Assembly (NCBI RefSeq): GCF_040115645.1
Contig: NC_089552.1
Coordinates: forward strand, 4,960,001 to 5,024,000
Direction of reading: 5' to 3'
Source of the DNA: Euwallacea fornicatus
Taxonomy: Eukaryota > Arthropoda > Insecta > Coleoptera > Curculionidae
Length of the DNA stretch: 64,000 bases
The position numbers and the translations under genes were made by a program. Position 1 is the stretch's first letter, and each line of letters begins with the position of its first letter. Below the pieces are notes generated by a model. It did no database searches. It was not told the origin of the DNA and saw nothing but the letters and a program-made list of their open reading frames with translations. Shown here piece after piece: positions 35,601 through 47,002 of this stretch.

Positions 35601-38270
35601 AACTGTTGTTTTTACAGTATTAATAGAGATAAAAAACTGGATTAAAAAAGAAATTGCTGGCAAAAAAGATTGCTAAGGCTTAACTGAAATTCTAAGATAC
35701 AATTGGAACTGCTGTCTAGCTCTACAAGGTGGTACAAATTTTATTTAAAAAAACACGATATGTTTACTGTTGCCCCCGGTATAATTTCTGTAAATTTTTT
35801 TAACGAAAATACTTTAGTCTGATGAATTACTAAAAAATAAAATTTGTTATAAAAAAAACAAAATCAATTTGACCGAGCGATTTAACAATAATTTTAGTTA
35901 TTCAATTTTGATCTTTGCTAGTGCCTTCATGTATCGGAACACGTAAGATACTTACATACCTACTGGTACATCAAATAACCTAATCCTAACGCAAAATCTC
36001 CACAAATAATACAAAACAAAGCAAGCATAGATATCTCAAATGTTCGTCATTAATTATTATTTTTTAGAAAACGTGATTTGAGTTTGTCAGGCTCATTGTC
36101 ATCTGATTATTCTGAATCATCATCATCTGACTGTTTTTAGCTCATGTTCTTTTACCGTATGATTATCCCACTTGATTTAGTTTGTTAATCCGCATTTTTA
36201 GCGAGAATTTCTCAATTGGGGCATACAGAAATTAACGTATGAACGAGATGTCATATGTCAAAGATTTAGTATGTCATAAGTTTTAATTATATAGTATCAG
36301 AGTTAGCTACAAGATGAAGATAAGAAAACTGACAGAGCTATCTAAGTATGAGGCGTTCTCGAACGAGATTATTACCACCACTGGTACTAAATAGTGTAGT
36401 GTCGGGGAATCCCATTTTGGACTGGGATATCTCCTGGGAACTGAGAAGGAAAGACAATAGCAAAGAAATAGCTAATTAGAACATAAAAAGACAGACGTGA
36501 AATTGAGTAGTAGTAAATTTGCTAATTTGTCTTTCTATAGTTTGATGATACATTAAAATTTCTCAATCATGGAAAATGCTCATAATGTTATTTCAACATA
36601 TACAAAATAGGTTCCGATCTACAGTCCATTATTAAAACCATTTTTTATTGTATGCAAATCAATTAATAGGCGGACATGCGAAAAAGTAGATAAAAACAAG
36701 TTAAACGTGAAGTTTTCGGTTAGGTTTGAATGTGATTAGTCAGGTTTGATGTAGGTACAGGGTGATGCATTATAATGGATCTGATGGATGTTTTGTGTCG
36801 TTGTCAACCTTACGAAAATATTTAAACACATTTTTTTTAAATCCCATATTTTTCTCAAGTTGTCAGGATCTAGTGTTAAATTTAAGAAATGAGCATCGCA
36901 GATCTGTCAAAATAACACCAATCTCTTTTTTTTGTGAGTCAGATAAAAAATATAGGATGAACTATAAGAAAAAATTAAAGTGATGTCACTAATAGATTTA
37001 CGATGCTCATCTGTTTAATTTCACAGTAAATTCTTATGAAATGTAGAAACATTTAAAAGTTTCTTAATTTAAAAATTTCCATAGTATTGATAATAATAGA
37101 AATATCTGAATAAGAATCTTGATTTGTAAATTTTTACTTTTACGTAGCTATTTTGGGAAATTAAGGTATGAATCTATTCAAAATAGCCGTAATAAATAGT
37201 AGAAGTCAATCAACAAACAATATATGGGGTGTTTCATTTGAAAAATTTGAGTTATAAATCCTTGAACATCTAACTCAGAAATAGCTACATGCCGATTAAA
37301 AAGTAGTAAAGAATAGTAAGGAAAATGAACATAAGAAAGCATTGTTGTCCTTATTTGCTTAATGTTTGTGATCCTAAAGTAGACAAATAAAGGATAAATC
37401 TAGAATCAGGTCACTCACACCTGAAACACACATTAAGTGCTAAATAATTAAAGAAAAAAAAACGCCAATCCGTATTGAATAAAAGCAAAATCATATCATC
37501 ATCTCGAGATGAGGTATTTAATTATCGACTGAAATTTTTTGAATCGTTATCATTTTGGTATTGATATTCGTATTTTATTCCTTTTAAATTGATTGAATTT
37601 GAATTGTGCACGTTAATTAGAAATATATCACTTATACCATACAAATCATGGATATCATACATAGAAATTTAGTCATAGAGACGCTTTAACGTTCCAGCCA
37701 TTGAAAAATTAATGTCGTTTTTTAATAATTTCTGAGACGTTCTTAAAGAACTTGGAACACCTTGTATTTACCTTTACCGCACATTCCAGCGCCTTGATCT
37801 ATGGAATAGCTTATGATGGCTACGAATATGCCCAATACAGCCAAAAAGAGCCATTCTTCGCCGAAGTATCCGAAGGTATTCCTCCACACTTTAGCACATA
37901 TCCTGTAAACTTTCCCTGCATAGTAAATGCCACGGTTAACTTCACTAAGGGCACACGTTATAAGAGCACGAACCTTGGTAGGCCTCAAATTCTTTTCGTC
38001 GAGCTTTCTCTATTTCTTTCAGCCTCCTCTTATCCGCCAAAGTTTTTTCCCTTAAAGTCTCGTATAGATCTTCTAAGGACTTATTGTAGTACTTCAAAGA
38101 AAAGTGCAATTAGAGGCGGTTATTCAGAATCCTGTCAACTTTAACTATTAGATGTACTTGTTTTCTTCAGAAAAACTGCTGATTTTGAAATTGAAAAGAA
38201 ATACCTGAACAGAGGAAAATGTGGAATCGTACACTTGCGAGCTGGGCAAGTATTTACTCCTGCCACCCAT
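29625..38270 (-). CDS. ClC-2-type chloride channel, copy A (divergent paralogue)
   Basis: This gene encodes a plasma-membrane voltage-gated chloride channel of the ClC-1/2/Ka group. Exons in transcript order: 38270-38205, 38091-37974, 37915-37778, 34162-34034, 33975-33588, 32790-32677, 32620-32519, 32466-32232, 32177-32054, 32000-31731, 30480-30185, 30130-30029, 29972-29625. They total 2,430 bases, exactly in frame (809 aa). The selectivity-filter motifs are intact: GSGVP (151-155), GKEGP with gating Glu195, and GCFIP (445-449). CBS1 starts near VEDFMVKNVKHVYLG (~567) and CBS2 near IDPAPFQLVERTSL (~727). The C-terminal tail is short (ends ENLPLLKKG). Compared with copy B it is more diverged, e.g. 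VPQIKTC for IPEMKTI and ISTAYFAVRN for VTTTYFAVRN. The exon-2 donor is GTTCGT, weaker than the others. It has no intron at two places where B has one, and one intron that B lacks. It is probably functional, since no stop or frameshift is seen. Confidence 0.92.
30780..31562 (-). mobile_element. Degenerate mariner-like remnant in an intron of chloride channel A
   Basis: The left part GAGTCGGGACTTTGTGATGA corresponds to the decayed WPPRSPDLSP signature on the minus strand (LWSSQSPDSYP). The right end GTTGCTGGGGCACCCTCTATA matches the copies ending at 9463 and 12925. The left boundary is uncertain. It sits in the 1.25-kb intron between the exons at 31731-32000 and 30185-30480. Confidence 0.5.
34163..37777. 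other. Long third intron of chloride channel A
   Basis: A 3.6-kb AT-rich intron. Transposon-like ends appear at about 35053 (ACACCCTGTCAATC), 36756 (GTACAGGGTGATGCAT) and 37223-37764 (listed separately). No additional exon is needed, because the protein is continuous from MCG to ARSML. Confidence 0.5.
37225..37764. mobile_element. Short inverted-end element abutting a splice donor of chloride channel A
   Basis: The left end TATGGGGTGTTTCATTTG and the right end, read backwards, ACAAGGTGTTCCAAGTTC form an imperfect inverted pair with TA outside each. About 540 bp, no coding frame. Its right end lies only about 12 bases inside the intron, next to the donor of the exon 37778-37915. The boundary call is based on the short ends only. 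Confidence 0.45.
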
Positions 38271-41200
38271 TTTCAACTAACTGAACTAATTTATTAATCG
38301 TTCTTTAAGAACAGTAAATCCAGGTATTTGCACAATCCGTATTTGACTTCTAATTACGCTAATTTGCATGTGGTACCACTTCGGATACCAACAATAAAAT
38401 CCACTACCTCAAGGGAATCCGTTGCTTATGTACTCGTGACAAATAATACACATAAAGTTGGCTCTTTATGGAGCAATAAAGGTGTAAAATCGGTATGGCT
38501 AAATATTTGGTGGAGTAGGTACCAAGTGAAATTTAGCAAAGACTGGAGGCCTCCTGAAGCTAATTGTGTTTGGTACACTTATGGCCGATGATGCTCGGGT
38601 TGGGTACATATAGTAGGTACATAAAGAATTAGGTGGGAAAATATTGGCGAAGATTCCCAAATAGGTTCTCCATGAAAATTTATACTGGCTGCCCCTCTGA
38701 TAGCTAACAGAGATTATTAGGGAACGAATAAATAATATTTATTTTCATTGCTGTATATGATAACCCCAGGATCTCGGCCATCCGTCTGTTTACCGCAATT
38801 CAACAAATTAATCTCTTTTTAGTATATTTTGATTTCGGGTAATAAGGGGGTCGAAATTTGTTTTGAGGTAGCGTTTTTTAAGAGTGGTTATTGCAAACTG
38901 TCCACTTACTGTTGGTCAATGAACATATTTGTGTTTCCACAGTGTTTTAATCGTATGGAACGGTGGTTTATCATCTTAGTACGGAGGGATAGATGCCTTT
39001 TAAGTAGTTAGTAAGTGATGTAAAATCCATGTCAGTTGTTATTAGAGGTTTCGTATTCGAGGTGACGCCCTGAAACCTAAACAATTGATTATAGAATATT
39101 ATACTACCATTAGTGATAATCTGAAAATTTTGCATGATGAAAAAATTCATAGAATTACACCTAAAATATTTTCAAGATGGCGCCACTTCCGGTTTGACCA
39201 GAAGTACTTTTATCTCGTAAGTTGCCAATCACTTACAGGTCCACCGGAAGTGGCTTACAATTTGGTTGTTTACATTTACACGCATAAATTATAGCACTTT
39301 TGGATTTACCTCAAATCCTAAGGCTTTTTTATACATTACTAAGAGCATATAAATGACTAGATCCCCATGATTCCCAACATCTAGAAATCACAGAACCATT
39401 TAACATAATAAAAGTTTCCTGTGATCCGTATCTGGAGAGAGCTGATTGGTTATTAATCTCAGTATGTGACGGAGAAAAGGGAAATGTTGTGGAAAGCTGA
39501 CAAATTTTTCGAGTAAAAATTTTTCTTACATGTATGAAAACTTGATAATCAATTATCAAAAATCAGAAAACTTTAATTTTTAAGTCCGAAAAGTACCATA
39601 GACTATCATCGTGGGTATTTATGATGCAAAAAAGCAAGTGGCGCCATTTATACACCACGTAAGGAACTAACTGCTAAATAAAAACAAATTCTTTTTAATG
39701 CATTATGACACGGCAAATAAATTATAGATATCTTTTCTCGAAAAAGATTTATCTGCTATTGTGGTGTACAGATAACGCTACGTCAAAGCATTTTCATTCA
39801 AATGATGAAGGTGTTAAGAGGTCATTCTCAGAAATTTAAGTTCGTACAAATTTCACTCGATAACTGAGGGAAATACTCCGCGCGACGCACCCTTACACCA
39901 TTCAATAATAAAGGCTAAATATTTCTATTTGATAAAGAAGACAATTTTAACTTTTTTTAAGTCAAAATTAATAAATTGGAAACACTTCACATAATTTGTC
40001 AACGAAAAACCAGGGGCGCATTTGACTGATTCGAGTGTCCATCGAGATATGACAAAGTTGTATGGTACGTGTATTGCAGAACCAAAACTGGTTAAAATTG
40101 GAGTATTGAATTTTCACTTAATATTTTGCAGCAAAACTGTTATGTACGTCACTAATTTGACGATGACCAAATTACGATACAAAAATTTTATGTGCAAAAT
40201 TTTAGGCAATCGAAATTTCATAATGTGCACTTCATTTTAAAATTTAGCCTTCAGAAAACCAGTGGCGGATTTTACTATTTTAGGTAAAGAAAAATACAAA
40301 TTGAACTGCTCCGATTTTGAATATATTTCGTTGCCAAATAGGTACATCGAAGATACTTTTCTGTACCAAATATTTTCCAAATTAGTGTAAGTTGATTTTT
40401 TGACAAAAATTTTTCCTGCTCTATAATCAGGTCATGATATTTTTCAGACCCAAAATTCGAAGTTGTCCGAGTTTTGACTGTGGCATATTGATGCCATCTA
40501 CTGCGAAACTAAGTCTCGTCAAAATCGAAGCATTTATTTTTCAATTAATTTTTTTAGGGACAAAACTGACCAATTTTTCGGCAAGGCATCAGTTGTAGAT
40601 TTCAGAGCCCCAACAAACAGAAAAATGTCAACAGTTTCTGCTTAAAATAGTGTACGATGGGGGCCTTAAAGTTTATTTTAAAAAAATGAAATTTCAGTTG
40701 AAATCTAATTAAATCGATTGGATTTATAGGCACTACGTCTGGAATTCTATCACACGAGTTGTGTCAATGTGTGAAAATGAGACACGGGTTCCAGTATCTA
40801 TTTGTTTATGTTGCGTTATTCCTTTATAACAGAGTGGGTTTACTGTGTCATTATCTGTCAATTTCTTTTAATAGCCGATTAACTTTTAGACCGTGTATGT
40901 AGTACGTACGTAACGAGATTTTATTCGGCTCGTCCATTAATGCACACGCGTGCAAAACTCGCTCGGCCATAATCTGATTGGCCTCATAAAACCGCATATT
41001 ACGTACTTATTACATCAATAACAGTTGTAATTTTAGTATTTTGTATTAAAGTAACTCTCTAGAGATTCCATAAATTTATCTATAGTATCTTCAGTGAATA
41101 TGCACAAGATCGGAAAGATTAATTGGGAGGGAAATAAGGAATTATTTCACAGGCTATAACACCTAATTCGATTTTTTGGATTAAATGGGTACGACGTGGC

Positions 41201-44200
41201 ATATTCTCATACTCCTAGAATAACATGATGATCAGTCATATGATCATTTTCTTAAACCCCCTTTAATTGAATTAAAAAATCATTCAAATAAAAAAAACTC
41301 TCCGGGTCACCACTCTCAGGTAGGTAAGCTCAGATAGTGCGAGAGCGCCATACCTGCATACCAACGTCCACGAATTCCCCTTTTACCCTTTTACGTTGCT
41401 GATCCAACCTCGTCATACAATACGAACACAAGTACGATAAACGGACTTAGTTCGGTCAGACTGCGCAACAGTATCTTCCACACAAAATCGCGTACATATC
41501 TGCTTTTTAGCACACGTCTGTATAGCTGTGCTCCAACTTACAACATGGTGTAATGTTTGTTTACAAATATCATTATAATGTTTATCCAAATAATAGTAGC
41601 CGTATTCATACTAGTTTAACAAGAATTATTGATATCGAAAAATGACCGCAAATTGTAAATGAGATTCAGTATCGAATATCAAGTCATTCAGACGTCTTAA
41701 CACGGGGCTATAAAAAAAGGCACGCCAGTCTTAACGAGGAATCTTATAAATTCTTGACTTAAGTATAGGTATAAGATACTTTTGATATGAGATCTGGGTG
41801 AACATGATAACGAGTACGCTATCTGTAAAACATTTTGCTGTTTGATTATTTACAATAATGAGATTGTCTGATAACCAGTTGTGATTGCAGTTCGGTGCGA
41901 AAACTTTTGATTATTTAAGTTAGGTGGTCAACAACCAACGGAGGAAGCTTCTACTAGTCCGTCCAATAATATTTTTTGCATCGAGTAAGTTTTTAATCAC
42001 TTTTTGTTTTACGCTTAAGAAACGTTAGAATTTTATAAATATAATTTACAATTTTATAGATTTTAATCTTTTTTACATATTTTTTTAGTGAAAATTAAGT
42101 TCATCGAAATCACCGTAGATACATTTTATTTGCAAAATGGGTTTAAAAATTTCATTCTGTTACCTAAAGTACCTAAAAAACGGAGCTCTACGAAAGAAGG
42201 TGGAAAAGGCCTCCCAAATGTATTTTTGAAAAAAAGTCGGAAGAATTTATATACTTTTTTTATTAAATTGAACGTTGTCGCAGAGAGTGGAAAGTTTTGC
42301 ACGCAAAGGAACGAGAAAGGCTCTGCTCTGAGATAAATTGAGTAGAGTGCATCTAAAATACAGGATCCTGCAATTACTCCTTTAACATCCTATAAGCCAA
42401 AATATAACTTAAATAGTAAAATAACAAAGGTAACTGTACCACAATTTAGTTGGGGGGATTATTATTTTCGTCATTAAGTAAATTTGCAAATTGGGCTAAA
42501 TATTTTATGGGTCGCGTGATATACGCAACCGCAGTCGGTCGTAAAAAGTATTTTACGACCAACTTTAGCGAATGTTTTATACTTTTTTCATATTTCATTT
42601 TCAATGACATACACATTTTTTCAAATAAATTAATATTTTTTCGATGTTTTACAATATACAGAGTGTTCCAGAACAAAATGATCGCCAACACATCACTAAA
42701 TTTAATACCCTACTTGCCAGTTACTAAATTACCAAGGGAAATGTAAACATACACACATAAGGACAAAAAGGCACTGCACTACTGTACAAGTGTCCCAAAA
42801 ATATTAAATATTCTTAGGTACATTCTGAAAACAGTAAAATAGATGAACAGACTGGGTAAAATCGCATTCGTAACCCCTTATGTTACAAGAGGAAGTATAA
42901 GGGGGATTAGGGGTTTACGACGGCCCGATGAAGACAAACGTGCATACCCCCCATCCAGGTGATGTTAATATTAATACGATCATTTACTGTAAGTGAAAGG
43001 CTTTCTTAACGACATTTCGGTAAATCTGTCATCTTTTTCAAAATCTTGGAAAAATTTATTTAAAAAAAACCAAGTCTACAGTTAACTAAAATATAAGGAA
43101 GGTGAATATCCAAAATATGAGAAACGCTCTCAAATTCTTTTTATCAACCCCGAAGATGAGCTTTTTCTATTCGAAATTGGGAAAACATTTATAATAACTC
43201 TCAATTTGGTATAACCAAACCGACACATGAGTTCCCAAAGGTTTTAATACGTCACATGAAAGCAACGTCTTTTTGCTAAGAAAGCTTTGAAAACAAAGGA
43301 ATAACGTTTCGTTTGTTAGCGGTAATGGCGACTCCAAATTTTCTTTCGTCTTGTTCACGAAAAGTATCAAATTTCCAGTGAAAATGTGGAAAAAATTTGA
43401 AAACTTTTGCACGAAATTACAGGTGAATTTCATAGAAACGTAATTTGTGTTCATACGAGACGGAGCCTCGCTGAAAATAGATAAAAACACACTTTTAAAA
43501 CTCGAATTTGTTTTGATAGTGTATAAAAAATTTATAAAAAATCGAATCTCCGAAAACGCACGAAGACTCAAAAGTAAACCTCGGAAAAGCGCCAATTCTA
43601 TCTAAATAATGGTTTTTAAACATTACCAAATACAAATTTTTAATTAAACTTTGTTACTACGTCAATTTTAAAATTCACATATTCATTTTTTTTAATAACG
43701 GTTCCTATCCAGGAGAGACTGTTGGAGTGGTGGAATTGCATACTATTCTTAGTGAATGTATAGTAATTTTCCCTATAGTTAACTGATAACTACTCACTTT
43801 TTACCTGTTCTACTGAAATTGATAAAACAAGTACATCAGATTGATTAAGGTCAAGGAATTTCCAACTAATTTTCGGTCTACTCTTAGCTGCGGGACCACA
43901 TCATTAAGATGATTATAATTTAAATGCGTACTGCATATATTTACATCTATGGCCACTGGATTAGGCTTGGGAACGTTAATGATCAACGTTAAAGATTTTA
44001 AGATTTTTGCATATTTATGAAAATCATTTTTATTTTCATGTGTTTCAAAGAATATTTTATTTTTTAAAACACAATCGATGTGTTGTATTTACGTTGTGAA
44101 ACCGATCGTCAATACCGTAAGAATATTATTTCGGTCGACGTTCATCTATAATATCTGTATTAAATATGCCTTCAAAAAAATTATATTGCGTGGAGTTTAT

Positions 44201-46942
44201 GTATTTAAATGAACTGATATTAACGATTACTTTAGATAAAACGATTCCTGCACTAATATCTTAGTGTTACATTAATTTTTGGTGTTACATTATTAACTGG
44301 TGATGAGTTTTTAATCAATCATTTCTTCTTCATCATTGAGATAATCAGTCGTTAATACATTGAATTCATGTTTCGTTACTTCCGTGATTATCATGTTAAC
44401 GTTGCACTCTCCGTTTGATCTGAAAGTTGCTAAGAACTTATTTTAATGAGATAAACTATCTAAATTCATAGAAGCAAAATATTTATAATGTTTTTGAAAT
44501 TTCACAATAGTGTTTCCATCAGATGTTTCACATTTCTGTCCACTAATGACTTTAATTTTAAATCACAATATCTGAATGAGTATCGTTTCTATGAGCGCAA
44601 TTTCGGTCTCAGTTTAAAATAATTTTCATGTTTTAATAATGTGGGAATAATATCAAAACGCTTGTGTCTGCCGATATGATTTATTAGTAAAATCTATGTC
44701 TGTATTACATTCGACCAATTGTATTCATAATTCTTGATTCGAGATTCGAGAAAATTGATTGCTTATTTTATCCACTTGAAATGCTAGGAAGCGATTCATA
44801 TCAACAAACGTTTGTTTCATTTCTGTTGAATGACAGTACTACAACCAAAAAACCAAAATAAATAGCCCAACAGAAAAAAACTCCTTTAAATACAATCAAT
44901 TAAGTGAAACTTAAGAATAAAATGTTAAAGGAAAAACAAAAACTAAAAATAAAGACAAATAGCGTAACCAAATATTGATTCTTCAATTATTTAACTTTCC
45001 ACGTATAAGATGAAGTCCCAAAAAGGAAATAAGATAGTATTCATAATAAAACAAAATCTGAAAATTTTTAATAGTAAGTGATAATAACATATTAACAACA
45101 TGGAGCTGAACAAGGTTTACGGAAATCAAAACTAAGTGATGTTAGAAGCTGAGTTTAGTAACGAATTGCAAACAATAATTTATATTAATTACATTTCTAA
45201 TAATTATAGAAAAAACTAGATAAATTATTAAACAATTTAATAACTATTAACATCAAGGGTGCACATTTTACTGTATATACCATATACACAAAAGAGCAAT
45301 AACAGATTAATATTTAATTTCATCGCTAAATAATATAACATCACTGTATTGGTTTCCTATTTGATGCTTATGCGACAGACAAGAATAAGCTATAAAACAT
45401 TTAGTTTTTGACATCTGTCATTCTACTTCATATCATGGATTAGGCACTCTCATCGAGTTTGATTTTTTGACCTACTTGCATACTTCTAACAATATTCCTG
45501 TACACTGTTAAATTTTTATCTCTAGAAACAAATGTTAACGTTATGGGATATTAAAGATTTCTCAAATATTCGCATTTTTTCCTGTTACGATTAACTAAAT
45601 TACTGCCATTTAATAGAACAAACGATTGTTTTCATCGGCCATTAAATTCCCCTAGAACTACGATTGCAATAACGAAGAATTTGCTCATACCATATGAACA
45701 TAACGATCAAAACATCTTAGGAATCGATCCTTGAAAAACAAGATTTTTCTTGTTTTTGTGTTAATCTAAAGTTGGTGTTGCTTAGATGAAATTCAGTCAT
45801 CCTGTACTAATCTAAAAATAAATTAACTGACAGTTAATAATGTTAATTGACAAAACGTTAACTGACATTTGGTATGTTAGAGTTCTTACGTAACTTTAAC
45901 CGGAGTAACCTCTAGCTGATCTTTCAAACTCTCCAGTCTCTAGAAATGATAACGATGATTTCGTATAGTTCGGGTTAGATATGTGTTTATATTTATAGTA
46001 AAAATAAACACACCCCAAATCAAAGGCGATAACATGATTTCAAGGAAGTGTGAATACCTTCAAGAATAATATAATTATCATACTACCACTGTCGTCACTG
46101 ACGTCTCTAATATTTTATGATTAAAATCAAATATTTATGTGCAATATCACGTGAATATAAGATCACGATCGCTTACGTTATTATTGGATATTTGACTGGT
46201 CATAATGCTGAAACAGGTTGAACATACATAGATAGAAATCTAATTTAATCTCATGTGGTTAGTGGTACCCACCAAAACGAATATTTAGTTTTTATTTGTT
46301 CTTAGTGACTAATCATAATTTTGTTATAATCTATTGATTAATTAGACTTTTTGTTTATTACTATGAAAAAAGTATGAATTCAACGCAACGAAGCTTTTCC
46401 GTGCGAAAACAATGAATAGGTCCGATCTAATACCAATATCTTTTGAAAACTTACTCGGACGGGAGTTACGTATAAAACTTCTATTTAGTATTTTATTTCA
46501 GACACAATGGATCTGCTTGTACATTTATTTATTGTATATGATTAACCACGTTTACAAACTGAAAACAATTCTCCTTGGAGTCAGTCCAAGAAACAACAAA
46601 CAGTCCTTGCTCCTATATTTTAACATGCCCCGAGGGTCTGCGGGCATTGAGTCCGGCCAGCGCGGTGGCCAAGCCATCATCCAGCTTTGTTTTGTGTTTT
46701 TGATAACATTTGCTAACCGCCGTAAATTTTGTTTAAAATTATTTAACAGTGCTTCTTTATTTAATAATTCTTTACACAATTAGTACCTCTACTATATTTC
46801 ATTTAACACCAAGTGCGGTTCACTGATCCAAGAGTCTTCGTAAAATTGGGTTTTGACTTCCGCTTTGATTGCAGTTGCTATAAATATTTGCTTCTGGTGT
46901 TTTTGCGTAAATTTCGTAAGTTTCAAGTGGAAGAAAGTCGTC
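38271..46942. other. Long region between the divergent ClC genes
   Basis: I find no convincing protein gene in these 8.7 kb. A minus-strand frame of 142 codons (43167-43595) and smaller ones have no recognisable motif. Notable short signals are an 11-base inverted repeat of ETS-like sites at 39182-39254, transposon ends at 42657 (TATACAGAGTGTTCCAG), and three TTAAYTGACA decamers at 45823-45867. A very AT-rich part (about 44900-45700) is rich in TAAT cores. Upstream control regions of either channel gene could lie here, which is inference. Confidence 0.45.
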
Positions 46943-47002
46943 TATAAATAGCTGTCTGTTTGGAACACCTACATCACAGCACGCCAATGCACAAACAAAA
47001 CA
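46943..47002 (+). promoter_or_regulatory. Candidate TATA promoter and non-coding first exon
   Basis: TATAAATA at 46943-46950 is followed about 30 bases later by an initiator-like ATCACAG (~46972), and about 30 bases after that by AACA|GTAAGT, a consensus donor near 47002. The coding exon 49533-49628 has its own acceptor (TTTTCAG, ending 49467), so an upstream untranslated exon is expected, and this is the best candidate I see. Part of it (GGAACACCTACATC) also resembles transposon ends in the window, which weakens the call. Confidence 0.3.

Noticed and set aside
43167..43595. 142-codon open frame on the minus strand
   Set aside because: It has no recognisable domain, and its composition follows the local AT-rich DNA. 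There are no splice or promoter signals, and it is likely a chance frame or repeat.
46412..46783. 123-codon plus-strand frame with hydrophobic segments
   Set aside because: It spans an abrupt GC-rich islet and ordinary AT-rich DNA, so it is a chance join with no family similarity.
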